Source: Lachnospiraceae bacterium
GTDB taxonomy: Bacteria > Bacillota > Clostridia > Lachnospirales > Lachnospiraceae
Direction: 5' to 3'
Length of the DNA stretch: 64,000 nucleotides
Assembly: GCA_024693925.1 (NCBI GenBank)
Contig: JAILKH010000065.1
Location: 1 to 64,000, forward strand
The position numbers and the translations under genes were made by a program. Below the pieces are notes generated by a model. That model was given only the letters and a program-made list of their open reading frames with translations. It was not told the origin of the DNA and ran no database searches. Shown here piece by piece: positions 1 to 8,480 of this stretch; the stretch's first letter is position 1; every line of letters starts with the position of its first letter.

Positions 1-1005
1 AGATTCCCTTCTTATGTTACATCATTTAGTAATTGGAGTGATCAGTTCCTTGTAAGATATCCCCAGTTAAGGGAAGTTTTGGATATGTATTGGGAAAATA
101 TAACAGATTACGCAGTTAAAGAAATTTTACCCAAAATCCAGGGGCTTATTTCGACGTTATCAACTACGGTTCTCGGAAGTATGTGGGGAGTGGTTGTATT
201 TATATTTAAACTGATCATCGGAATAATTTTATCGGTATATCTACTGTATAATAAAGAATTATATGCGGCTCAGGCTAAAAAAATCACGTATTCTTTGTTT
301 GATGAAGAAAGAGCCAATAATTTAATTAACAATACCAGATTTGCCAATAAAACCTTCGGGGGATTTATTTCCGGAAAAATTGTAGATTCATTTATAATAG
401 GTTTACTCTGTTTTATAGGTACCACTATATTGCAGATGCCCTATGCACTGCTTATCAGTGTTATTGTCGGAGTGACTAATATCATCCCTTTTTTTGGACC
501 TTATCTGGGGGCAATCCCCAGTGGATTTATTATATTAATGATAAATCCTGTTAAATGTTTATGGTTTTTGATCTTTATTCTTGTATTACAGCAAATAGAC
601 GGAAATATCATTGGCCCGAAGATATTGGGGGATTCTACAGGATTATCCAGCTTTTGGGTTATATTTTCAATTACTCTTTTTGGAGGATTTTTCTCGGTTT
701 TGGGCATGTTCTTCGGTGTTCCTGTTTTTGCCATAATATATGCGGCAATAAAGACCTTTATAGATACCAGGCTTGAAAGGAAAAACCTGCCCAGTGATAC
801 GGCATTTTATGTAAATTCCGATTATCATTCGGGTAATGATGGGGTTGTTGAGAATACAGGCAGTCAGATAAGATTTGTGAATAAAACATTTGAAGATATT
901 TCGAGTTATGGTAATAATTTGACAAATGCAACACTTGATCTTGAATTTGAGGAAGAGGAAAGCGAAGATGAAGATGAGGATGTTGAAACGGATTTAAATA
1001 AATGA
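1..1005 (+). CDS. AI-2E family transporter (5' end cut by window)
   Basis: C-terminal part of a polytopic permease of the AI-2E/YdbI/PerM family (PF01594), which includes autoinducer-2 exporters and Na+/H+ antiporters; the substrate cannot be read from sequence. The frame is open to base 1, so the TTG at 79 is not the true start and about 334 residues are visible. Several hydrophobic segments flank the family-typical stretch around bases 430-620, with GVTNIIPFFGPYLGAIPS and a QQIDGNIIGPKI motif. After the last membrane segment comes a tail of roughly 70 residues that becomes very acidic (EEEESEDEDEDVE), probably cytoplasmic. No partner gene is close; a stem-loop follows the stop. Confidence 0.88.
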   Translation, partial: RFPSYVTSFSNWSDQFLVRYPQLREVLDMYWENITDYAVKEILPKIQGLISTLSTTVLGSMWGVVVFIFKLIIGIILSVYLLYNKELYAAQAKKITYSLFDEERANNLINNTRFANKTFGGFISGKIVDSFIIGLLCFIGTTILQMPYALLISVIVGVTNIIPFFGPYLGAIPSGFIILMINPVKCLWFLIFILVLQQIDGNIIGPKILGDSTGLSSFWVIFSITLFGGFFSVLGMFFGVPVFAIIYAAIKTFIDTRLERKNLPSDTAFYVNSDYHSGNDGVVENTGSQIRFVNKTFEDISSYGNNLTNATLDLEFEEEESEDEDEDVETDLNK

Positions 1006-1045
1006 ATCCGGGTATTATCATAAAGTTGATTCTGACATATTTATA

Positions 1046-1080
1046 GGACAGGTGTCGTGGATATATCCCGATACCTGTCT
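1046..1080 (+). terminator. Stem-loop after the AI-2E permease gene
   Basis: GACAGGTGTCG (from 1047) pairs with CGATACCTGTC (ending 1079), an 11-bp stem with one G-T pair and an 11-base loop. No clear T-run follows, so it is either a weak intrinsic terminator or an mRNA 3'-end structure. The rest of the 186-base gap before the next gene shows only a GGGGGA ribosome site just upstream of 1192. Confidence 0.45.
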
Positions 1081-1191
1081 TAAGTTGCCGGTTTATCGTT
1101 TTGATGATATTTATATGATGAAATTAAATGATTAAAACTTAATATCTGTAAATCCGGAAATATTTGTAGTATTATTGGGGGATTTTTTTTT

Positions 1192-3321
1192 ATGAGAAAA
1201 AAGATTTTTAAAATTATTATTTTTTCATTGAATATAACATTAATTTTTATTTGTGTTTTAATGTTTTTAAATATGGCGGGAGTAAGAAATAAATTCAGAA
1301 CCTTTAATCAAAGAAAGGGAGAAAGCATTAAAAACATTTCTCAAGAGGCAATGGTTCAGCAGGTCATAAGTTATATGAAGGATATTACCTGGGAACAGGC
1401 TCAAAGCTTTGATCAAAAATTCGAAGAATTTGAGAGGGATATTAAGATAATTGCAGATTCCTGTGGAAATATATATGAAGAGGAAGAAAGATACGGGGAT
1501 ACAAAACTTGTTGATTATGATGATAGAGATAAAGGAAAGATTATTACATATGCAGCTTACGGAGCAAATGTGGATCCAACTGAGTCTCATATACAGAAAG
1601 AATTAAACAAAATATCTTCTCTGCAGGGAATGATGGTCGCACTTAATAAATCCAATGATTCCATGAAGTCTAATTATATAGCAACGGATTCGGGAATATT
1701 TTTGTGTTCCGAAAAGATAACGGATTATTCTTTGCCCAAGGCAGGGAATTATCTTAGGTTTGAAGCAAAAGAAAGACCCTGGTACATAAAGGCTGTTGAA
1801 ACAAGAAAACCTTCTTTTACCGGAATTATAAATGATGCCGATAACGGTGATTTTGTTATAACCTGTGGAATTCCCATATTTTGCAGAGGCAGTGTTAAGG
1901 GGGTTGCAGGTGCGGGAATGCATCTTGATTCGTTAAGAAAAAATATAGATTATTTTAAGATTGGAGAGAATGGATACAGTTGTATAATTAATGAGCTTGG
2001 CCAGATATTATTTTCGGGAAGCGTTGAGGGAGAGTTATCACCTACCATTGATGATAATGAAGATATGCGAACCTGTTCCAACAAGGAACTGGCGAAGTTT
2101 ATCGAAAACGCTTTAAACGGAGCCGAAGACATAAATATTATAGTAATTGACGGTGAGAATTATATAACGGCATGTTCACCGATGGAAACGGTCGGCTGGA
2201 CTTATTTGACAGTCATTCCCGAAAGTGAAGTCCTAAGGCCGTCGGAAGCTTTGCTGGTAGCACTTAATAACATAAATAAAGAGGAAAGAGCTTTTGCGGG
2301 AAATGCCATAATCAGAGCTGTTTGGGTAATGATAATACTGTTTGCGGTTATAGGAATCATTTCAATGGTCATTTCTGTCAGGTTTGCCGACAGACTTGTG
2401 GCACCGGTTATTAAACTTACCGATAAAGTCAGAAATCTTAACGGTGATAAAATGGATTTTGAATGGAAGGAGGATACAAGGGATGAGGTTCAGGTTCTTG
2501 CAAAATCCTTTGAAGATATGACAGAAAGAATCCGGAAATATATTAAAGAAATCACTCTGATAACCGCGGAAAAAGAAAGAATTGATGCTGAATTGTCACT
2601 GGCGACACATATTCAGGCTTCCATGCTGCCGAATACATTTCCTGCTTTTGAGTCTGACGAAAAATTTGAATTATATGCCAAAATGGATCCTGCAAAAGAA
2701 GTGGGAGGAGATTTCTATGATTATTTCTATATTGATGATGATAATCTGGCAATCGTGATCGCAGATGTATCCGGAAAGGGAATACCTGCCGCACTTTTTA
2801 TGGTAATAGCCAAAACCCTAATTAAGGTAAATGCGAAAAACAATATAAATATTAATGATATATTTATAAGAGCCAATGAGCAATTATGTGAAGGAAACGG
2901 TGAGAACTTATTTGTAACAGCATGGATAGGTGTTGTAAATCTTAAAACAGGGTTGCTTAAATATGTGGATGCCGGTCATGAGAATCCTTATGTTCTGCAT
3001 GCGGACGGAAATGTTGAAATGCTGTATCCTTCAAAGAAAAAATTGCCTCTTGCAGCTTATGAAGGTACTCAGTATCCCGTTAATGAAACAGTAATGCAGA
3101 AAGAAGACTGTCTTTTTCTTTACACGGACGGGGTTCCGGAGGCAACAAACAAAAATAATGAACTGTATACTACCGACAGGCTTTTTGAAGAATTAAAGAT
3201 CGATCATGCCAAATCTCCGAAAATGCTTCTTGAAGCCATTCGCCGTGACGTTGATGACTTTGTAGCCGAGGCACCGCAATTTGATGATCTGACTATGCTT
3301 GCTTTTAAATATTACGGATGA
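1192..3321 (+). CDS. Membrane-bound Cache-HAMP-SpoIIE (PP2C-type) serine phosphatase
   Basis: A 709-residue sensor phosphatase of the RsbU/RsbP type. A transmembrane helix (about 7-29) is followed by a long extracellular dCache-like domain (about 40-345), a second helix (about 370-395), a HAMP linker (SVRFADRLVAPVIKLTDKVRNL) and a C-terminal SpoIIE/PPM phosphatase (about 470-709). Catalytic-type motifs include EVGGDFYDYF, IADVSGKGIPAALFM, DAGHENPYVL, LYTDGVPEATN and DDLTML, with the metal-binding acidic residues present. Such enzymes dephosphorylate anti-sigma-factor antagonists or similar proteins in response to an extracellular ligand. No rsbV/rsbW-like partner lies beside it, so the target and ligand are unknown. 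The ATG follows a GGGGGA ribosome site. Confidence 0.9.
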   Translation: MRKKIFKIIIFSLNITLIFICVLMFLNMAGVRNKFRTFNQRKGESIKNISQEAMVQQVISYMKDITWEQAQSFDQKFEEFERDIKIIADSCGNIYEEEERYGDTKLVDYDDRDKGKIITYAAYGANVDPTESHIQKELNKISSLQGMMVALNKSNDSMKSNYIATDSGIFLCSEKITDYSLPKAGNYLRFEAKERPWYIKAVETRKPSFTGIINDADNGDFVITCGIPIFCRGSVKGVAGAGMHLDSLRKNIDYFKIGENGYSCIINELGQILFSGSVEGELSPTIDDNEDMRTCSNKELAKFIENALNGAEDINIIVIDGENYITACSPMETVGWTYLTVIPESEVLRPSEALLVALNNINKEERAFAGNAIIRAVWVMIILFAVIGIISMVISVRFADRLVAPVIKLTDKVRNLNGDKMDFEWKEDTRDEVQVLAKSFEDMTERIRKYIKEITLITAEKERIDAELSLATHIQASMLPNTFPAFESDEKFELYAKMDPAKEVGGDFYDYFYIDDDNLAIVIADVSGKGIPAALFMVIAKTLIKVNAKNNININDIFIRANEQLCEGNGENLFVTAWIGVVNLKTGLLKYVDAGHENPYVLHADGNVEMLYPSKKKLPLAAYEGTQYPVNETVMQKEDCLFLYTDGVPEATNKNNELYTTDRLFEELKIDHAKSPKMLLEAIRRDVDDFVAEAPQFDDLTMLAFKYYG

Positions 3322-3399
3322 GAGCTGCATAGTTACCGTATATATTTTTATTCTTTGTTTATTATTTAAGGATGTTTGTAAAATATACCCTGTTATATA

Positions 3400-3428
3400 T
3401 TGAGCTGTAAAATCAGTCATGATAAAAT
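3400..3428 (+). promoter_or_regulatory. Putative sigma-A promoter for the 3482 operon
   Basis: TTGAGC (3400-3405) and TAAAAT (3423-3428) are separated by exactly 17 bases. Start of transcription would be near 3435, about 47 bases before the chosen ATG. Matches are 4/6 and 5/6 to consensus. Confidence 0.45.
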
Positions 3429-3481
3429 GATTATATTCATGGATATTATATATCGGATATATGTAAAGGAGAGTGGATGAT

Positions 3482-4393
3482 ATGGGAGATGTATTGTTTA
3501 ATAATGGAAGTATCATAGAATGGCTGCAGTATTTTTCCGAACATACAGATGTTGATCTTGAGCATGTTAAGATTTTGGATATTACAAAAAAGAATAAAAA
3601 CCTTATACCGGCCTGTGAGGTGCACAGATGTGTTCTGGTTTTTACTGAGGCCGGGAATATGGACATTTTTTACAGAATGTATAATGCAGGTCTGGGAGAT
3701 TGTAAAGTTATATATAATGAGGGTTCCGAACCACAGGGACCGGTAAAGGAAAATCTTGTTTCGGAAATGATTGACAGAGGGATTAATGCCTCAGCCGGAA
3801 TGCTTGTGCTTAATCCAAAAGCAAGATCTACTTATAAATTCGGAATAGATAATTCATCATTGGTAAAAGGAACCGTAAAATATGTGGGAGAAGAGATACG
3901 TTCCGTGATCCTGTCCAAAATGCATATTGAAGAAGGTAAGAATATTTGTGTTATTTCCGGAGAATCCATTGTTGTGGAATCGGCAATATTAGATGGCGAA
4001 GGTACTATAATTGCGGTTGAATATAATGGAAATGACAGAAAAGCCCTTGAGGAAAATGTTGAACAGTTCGGTATCAATAATGTTGTGATCATAGATCATG
4101 TTGATGAAAAAACCATGAAAGGACTTCCTGTCCCCGATGTTACGATGCTGGTTGCTTCCGCAAGCATGGAAAAAGAGATCGAAACAATGCTTAAGATAAA
4201 TCCCAATATGGAATTTGTCATATATACATTGGATTTTGTACTTGCAGGTTCTATGTTTGATTATTGTAAGAAGTTTTGCCAATCGGATCCGGATATTATT
4301 CAGATATCGGTTTCCAAGGTAAACAGCAGACATACTTATGAACAACAGCCGGCTCCCTGGATCATCACCTGTGAAGCGGGGAATGCAAAGTAA
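3482..4393 (+). CDS. CbiE/CbiT (CobL)-like protein with degenerate methyltransferase motifs
   Basis: About 303 residues. The middle and C-terminal parts read like bifunctional precorrin-6Y methyltransferase CbiET: a CbiE-like end (VLVFTEAGNMDIFYR, then VSEMIDRG), the joint FGIDNSSLVKG...GEEIRSVILSKM that in true CbiET carries the conserved Arg before CbiT, and a CbiT-like Rossmann fold from about residue 150. The SAM-binding glycine loop, normally GxGxGS, is replaced by ISGES, and the N-terminal half of CbiE with its GPG loop is missing. It may therefore not be an active methylase. The ATG at 3482 sits 10 bases after AAGGAG; a GTG at 3473 is too close to that site. No cobalamin genes are near. 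It is followed after 3 bases by two SMR-like genes. Function unknown. Confidence 0.6.
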   Translation: MGDVLFNNGSIIEWLQYFSEHTDVDLEHVKILDITKKNKNLIPACEVHRCVLVFTEAGNMDIFYRMYNAGLGDCKVIYNEGSEPQGPVKENLVSEMIDRGINASAGMLVLNPKARSTYKFGIDNSSLVKGTVKYVGEEIRSVILSKMHIEEGKNICVISGESIVVESAILDGEGTIIAVEYNGNDRKALEENVEQFGINNVVIIDHVDEKTMKGLPVPDVTMLVASASMEKEIETMLKINPNMEFVIYTLDFVLAGSMFDYCKKFCQSDPDIIQISVSKVNSRHTYEQQPAPWIITCEAGNAK

Positions 4394-4396
4394 ATT

Positions 4397-4804
4397 ATGA
4401 AGAAAATAAAAAATCTTATGATCCTACATATAATCCTTGCTTTATTTTCGGTAAGCGGAATTTTTTCCAAAATGGCAGCTATGGAAGAATTATTGAGCTT
4501 TAAGTGGATCATTTATTATGCAATTGTATTGTTTGCTTTATTTATATATGCCATTGCCTGGCAACAGATCATTAAACAAATGCCCATTGTAACCGCATAT
4601 GCAAATAAAGCGGCGCTGGTCATATGGGGGATCATATGGGGATTTGTTGTATTTAAGGAAAAGATCTCGGTATTTAAGGTGATCGGTGCCGTTATAATCA
4701 TAATCGGGGTTTATGTTGTGGTGACTTCTGATGGAGAAGATGATACTTTCCGGGATATTGACATAAAAAATAATAAAGGTAAAGGAGATGACAGAGTATC
4801 ATGA
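4397..4804 (+). CDS. SMR/EamA-type small membrane transporter subunit A
   Basis: A 135-residue protein with four predicted membrane helices (about 6-24, 37-56, 65-87, 92-110) and the VVFKEKISVFKVIGAVIIIIGV ending typical of small multidrug resistance / DMT-superfamily half transporters. A charged cytoplasmic tail of about 25 residues follows. It starts 3 bases after the CbiET-like gene and overlaps the next SMR gene by 4 bases (ATGA), so the two membrane proteins are almost certainly translated together and may form a heterodimer, as in ArnE/ArnF or paired SMR pumps. The substrate is unknown. The family call is secure, the function is not. Confidence 0.75.
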   Translation: MKKIKNLMILHIILALFSVSGIFSKMAAMEELLSFKWIIYYAIVLFALFIYAIAWQQIIKQMPIVTAYANKAALVIWGIIWGFVVFKEKISVFKVIGAVIIIIGVYVVVTSDGEDDTFRDIDIKNNKGKGDDRVS

Positions 4805-5139
4805 GTCCTTTTCATATTATAATTTATGTTTTTTCGGTATTTATATCCTCGGTTTCTCAGATAATTCTTAAAACAAGTGCTAATATTAATTATGAAAATA
4901 GAATTAAAGAATATCTTAATCCAAGAGTTATTATAGCTTATGGGATTTTCTTTATAGCTACCTTTATTACTATATATGCATATAAGGGTATTCCTCTGTC
5001 GGTTGGTCCGATTCTTGAGACAACCGGATATTTATGGGTAACGCTTCTTGGATATTTTGTTTTGAAAGAGAAAATAAGTAAACGCAAGATAACCGGTTTG
5101 TTAATTGTTATCATTGGAATAATTATTTCTTGTTTATAA
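4801..5139 (+). CDS. SMR/EamA-type small membrane transporter subunit B
   Basis: A 112-residue, four-helix membrane protein of the same class as its upstream neighbour, with the family features YAYKGIPLSVGPILETTGY in helix 3 and the closing LKEKISKRKITGLLIVIIGI. It has no long tail. Its ATG overlaps the upstream stop (ATGA at 4801-4804), implying translational coupling. The FolB-FolK fusion starts 9 bases later, so it shares the operon. Probable partner of the 4397 product in a two-gene SMR transporter; paired SMR subunits can insert in opposite orientations, and the differing loop charges here fit that, but this is inference. Confidence 0.75.
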   Translation: MSPFHIIIYVFSVFISSVSQIILKTSANINYENRIKEYLNPRVIIAYGIFFIATFITIYAYKGIPLSVGPILETTGYLWVTLLGYFVLKEKISKRKITGLLIVIIGIIISCL

Positions 5140-5148
5140 GGTGATTTT

Positions 5149-5970
5149 ATGGATTGTATTAAAGTAAAGAATCTGGAAGTTTTTGGTAATCATGGTGTTT
5201 TTGAAGAAGAAAACCGATTGGGACAGAAGTTTGTGATCAATGCGGATTTATATGTTGATATAAGGCCTGCCGGGTTAAGTGATGATCTGACTTTATCCGT
5301 TCATTATGGTGAAATATGTAAATGCATGTATGAGTTTATGAAAGAAAAAACTTATTATCTGATTGAGGCAGCTGCCGAAGATATGGCTAAAATGCTTCTT
5401 CTTAAGTTCGCCAGGATAAGCAAGGTGAAACTTGAAATAAAAAAGCCCTGGGCGCCCATCGGCTTACATTTGGAGGAAGTATCGGTAGTTATTGAAAGAG
5501 GCTGGCATGATGCTTATATCGGACTTGGATCAAATATGGGAAGTGAGAGGGATTATATAGAAGAGAGCCTTAGCAGGATGGAAGATGATGATGATATTAA
5601 AATCTGCAAGGTTTCGGAGCTGATAGAAACCAAACCATACGGTAATGTGGAGCAGAATGATTTCTTAAACGGAGTTGTATATATAAAAACTTTATATACT
5701 CCAAAAGAGCTTTTAAAATGTTTAAATCAGATTGAAGCACTTGCGGGCAGGAAAAGAGAAATACACTGGGGTCCCAGAACACTGGATCTTGATATTCTTT
5801 TTTATGATAATATCATTTATGATTCGGAGGAGCTTATCATACCGCATTGTGATATAAAAAACAGGGACTTTGTTTTAAAGCCCCTGAATGAGATTGCGCC
5901 ATGGTTAAGGCATCCCGTCAGCGGGAAAACCGTAAATGAAATGCTTAAGGAATTATCTTTTTCCGCCTAA
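5149..5970 (+). CDS. folBK: Bifunctional dihydroneopterin aldolase / HPPK (FolB-FolK fusion)
   Basis: A 273-residue fusion for two successive steps of folate synthesis: dihydroneopterin aldolase (about 1-118), then 6-hydroxymethyl-7,8-dihydropterin pyrophosphokinase (about 119-273). The FolB part shows the GNHGVFEEENRLGQKF active-site region and the conserved IKKPWAPI strand; the FolK part opens with AYIGLGSNMGSE and carries GPRTLDLDILFYD and the HPLNEIAPW-like ending (KPLNEIAPWLRHP). Fusions of this pair are usual in Clostridia. No folP or folE is beside it. The RBS is a weak AAGGTGA 6-7 bases before the ATG. The last 18 bases overlap the end of the convergent DUF5050 gene. Confidence 0.93.
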   Translation: MDCIKVKNLEVFGNHGVFEEENRLGQKFVINADLYVDIRPAGLSDDLTLSVHYGEICKCMYEFMKEKTYYLIEAAAEDMAKMLLLKFARISKVKLEIKKPWAPIGLHLEEVSVVIERGWHDAYIGLGSNMGSERDYIEESLSRMEDDDDIKICKVSELIETKPYGNVEQNDFLNGVVYIKTLYTPKELLKCLNQIEALAGRKREIHWGPRTLDLDILFYDNIIYDSEELIIPHCDIKNRDFVLKPLNEIAPWLRHPVSGKTVNEMLKELSFSA

Positions 5971-7026
5971 TTTGAATTTCTTCTTTTGCTCTGTGATTAT
6001 TTCGGGAGTAAATACAGAAGGTGTAGGAGAGCCTGCGGTGCTTACTTTATAGATTGTTTTTGGATTATCATAGGCAAAGAAATAGGTATAAACCGAGGTC
6101 ATATTTATATTTGTATAATTTCCGTTTGCTATTATAACAGGGGACGAACCGTCTGCGTTCATACGAATAAGCGCCGGTTCGTTCTTGTCATTTTTTTGAT
6201 AAAAAAGTACATTTCCCATAATATTAAAACAATCCACTCTGTCCTTGGTTAACAGTTCGGTGTTCTTGGTTGATATATCGCATCTTGCCAAAGCATAATC
6301 ATCGTCTATGCTGATATAATAAATATATCCGTCATTATATACCGGATTATACATTTTTATATTTAACAGCAAGGATGTTGTGAAATTATTAGTATCAAAA
6401 GAATTAAGGTAAAAATTATTATTCTGATCGGGATAACATATTGTTTCATTAAGAACACAGGATAAATTAACGATCTCTTTAAGGGCTTCTGTTCTGTCAC
6501 CGCCATTTACCGAGCATTTATATAAAGTCATACCATTGCTGTTGTCATAATGCTGATAATAAACATTATTACCCAGCAGAAGCAATTGTCTTGCATCTAT
6601 TCTGTCAAGGCCTTTGGTCACTTTGCGTTTGCCGAGACTAAGCCGGTATATACCGTTCATATTACCGGCAAATCCGTATACCGAATCCTGTCCTGAAGAG
6701 GATTGGTTATAGTAGAGGAAATCGCCGCCTGCGTTTAAATACTTTGAAGAAATTTCCTGCAATTTTTTTATATTGCTACCGTCAGGATCCATGGAGTAAA
6801 TATAATAATTATCCAGTGTATTACAGAAATAAACCTTGCCACCGGACTCACAGAATAATCCTTCATTATTTATATTCCCCGGCAGATTTCCCAATTGTCC
6901 GGGAGTATTGATATCAGCCTTTGAAGATTTTTTGCTAACCAAAAGTAATATTGTTATTATTATAACAAGGACAACAATTATAATTATCAAAATTACCGGA
7001 TTGAAATTTTTCTTTTTTTTAGCCAT
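5953..7026 (-). CDS. Membrane-anchored DUF5050 beta-propeller protein
   Basis: A 357-residue protein with a lysine-rich N-terminus (MAKKKKNF), one strongly hydrophobic helix (about 11-29) and a long extracytoplasmic domain built of repeated short strands of the type GGxVYFCN...YYIYSMDPDGSNIKKL, DFLYYNQ, NNVYYQHYD, YIYYISIDDDYALAR and LFYQKND. This is the DUF5050 / TolB-like propeller pattern common in Clostridia, where the role is unknown; a ligand-binding or cell-wall sensing role is often guessed. An ACCGAGGT site lies before the ATG. It is convergent with folBK and shares 18 bases with it. Confidence 0.75.
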   Translation of the reverse strand: MAKKKKNFNPVILIIIIVVLVIIITILLLVSKKSSKADINTPGQLGNLPGNINNEGLFCESGGKVYFCNTLDNYYIYSMDPDGSNIKKLQEISSKYLNAGGDFLYYNQSSSGQDSVYGFAGNMNGIYRLSLGKRKVTKGLDRIDARQLLLLGNNVYYQHYDNSNGMTLYKCSVNGGDRTEALKEIVNLSCVLNETICYPDQNNNFYLNSFDTNNFTTSLLLNIKMYNPVYNDGYIYYISIDDDYALARCDISTKNTELLTKDRVDCFNIMGNVLFYQKNDKNEPALIRMNADGSSPVIIANGNYTNINMTSVYTYFFAYDNPKTIYKVSTAGSPTPSVFTPEIITEQKKKFKLGGKR

Positions 7027-7091
7027 ATGTTTACCTCGGTAGTTATAAGTGGTAAATATCTACAGTTATTCTAAAAATATTATAACATATA

Positions 7092-7120
7092 TTGGTAAAT
7101 ATGATATAATCTTTTATAAT
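7092..7120 (+). promoter_or_regulatory. Sigma-A type promoter for the DUF815-ppx-ppk operon
   Basis: TTGGTA (7092-7097), a 17-base spacer and a perfect TATAAT (7115-7120). Expected start near 7127, giving a leader of about 28 bases to the ATG at 7155 with a GGAG site at 7142. Confidence 0.6.
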
Positions 7121-7154
7121 AATCAGAAAAATAATCAACTTGGAGAAATAAATA

Positions 7155-8480
7155 ATGATAAGGAACAAAGAGTTTTTATTGTACAAAAACTTTAAACGGC
7201 CGGAAATATTGAATGATATGTCGATACTTATAGAGGAAACGGAAAAAACTTCCGTTAAAGATAATAAGGATAAATTATTATATCTTTTTTATGATATTGC
7301 TTCAAACCTTATTGAACTTGCCGCAAGCCATGGTTATAAAGGAAATCTGTGGCACATGTATTTAACTTATCTTCTGGCAAATAACGAAAATCCCTATTCC
7401 CTTGCCACGGAACAAAAAGGTGATATAAACGGTACACTTAATGATATAGCTTTACATGACTTTGAAATTTTCAGATCCCTGTTTGAGATCGATCTTGATA
7501 TCATTGAAAAAAAACTTAATACCGGATGCATGGATCAGATAGTGCATTTTGAAGGACCGGATGAAAACGGGAAGCTGTTTAACAAGCGTGTAAGAGACAG
7601 GATATGCCGGCTTGGAACTTCCCTATCCAAAACTCACAGCGTTGAAGATTTTAAAGCTGTGATCACGGATTTTTATAAGGAATTCGGGGTGGGTAAATTC
7701 GGACTTCACAAAGCCTTCAGAGTTGAACGTAATAAAAAAGATGAGGTTGTCATTAAACCTATAACCAAGATTACTCATGTTTATCTGGATGATCTGGTGG
7801 GATATGAGATCGCAAAACAGAAGCTTATAGATAATACAGAAGCTTTTGTTTACGGTCGTCCTGCCAATAACTGTCTTTTGTTCGGTGATGCAGGTACCGG
7901 CAAATCAAGTTCCATAAAGGGTATTCTCAATAAATATTATGAAAACGGTTTAAGGATAATCGAAATATATAAACATCAGTTTAAAGATATTAATGCCGTA
8001 ATAGCTCAGATAAAAAACAGAAATTATAAATTTATTCTTTATATGGATGATCTGTCTTTTGAAGATTTTGAAATAGAATATAAGTATTTAAAAGCCGTTA
8101 TAGAAGGCGGGCTCGAGAAGAAACCGGATAATGTACTTATCTATGCCACCTCCAACCGCCGTCATCTTATTAAAGAAACCTGGAGTGACCGGGAAGATGT
8201 AAGGAACGATAACGGAATACATAAGTCGGATACCATGCAGGAAAAATTATCCCTGGTATACAGATTCGGGGTTACAATTTATTTTGAGAAACCGGACAAA
8301 AAAGAATTTCAAAATATCGTTAAGGTTTTAGCACGAAAGAAAGGACTTAATATTCCGGACGAAGAGTTGCTTATGTCGGCGAACCGGTTTGAATTAAATC
8401 ACGGAGGCCTGTCCGGAAGGACTGCCGTACAGTTTATAGATTATTTATTGGGAAAAGATGAGAAGAGAGGTGATCATTAA
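7155..8480 (+). CDS. DUF815 family AAA-type ATPase
   Basis: A 441-residue cytoplasmic P-loop ATPase of the DUF815 family (PF05673). An N-terminal helical region of about 210 residues precedes the ATPase core. The Walker A is GDAGTGKSS (about residues 241-249) and the Walker B is FILYMDDLSFE; the family-typical IYATSNRRHLI and GLSGRTAVQFIDYL blocks follow. The physiological role of DUF815 is not established. Its stop codon overlaps the ATG of the Ppx/GppA gene by one base (TAATG), and polyphosphate kinase follows, so it may take part in polyphosphate or stringent-response metabolism; that is inference from the operon only. Confidence 0.85.
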   Translation: MIRNKEFLLYKNFKRPEILNDMSILIEETEKTSVKDNKDKLLYLFYDIASNLIELAASHGYKGNLWHMYLTYLLANNENPYSLATEQKGDINGTLNDIALHDFEIFRSLFEIDLDIIEKKLNTGCMDQIVHFEGPDENGKLFNKRVRDRICRLGTSLSKTHSVEDFKAVITDFYKEFGVGKFGLHKAFRVERNKKDEVVIKPITKITHVYLDDLVGYEIAKQKLIDNTEAFVYGRPANNCLLFGDAGTGKSSSIKGILNKYYENGLRIIEIYKHQFKDINAVIAQIKNRNYKFILYMDDLSFEDFEIEYKYLKAVIEGGLEKKPDNVLIYATSNRRHLIKETWSDREDVRNDNGIHKSDTMQEKLSLVYRFGVTIYFEKPDKKEFQNIVKVLARKKGLNIPDEELLMSANRFELNHGGLSGRTAVQFIDYLLGKDEKRGDH

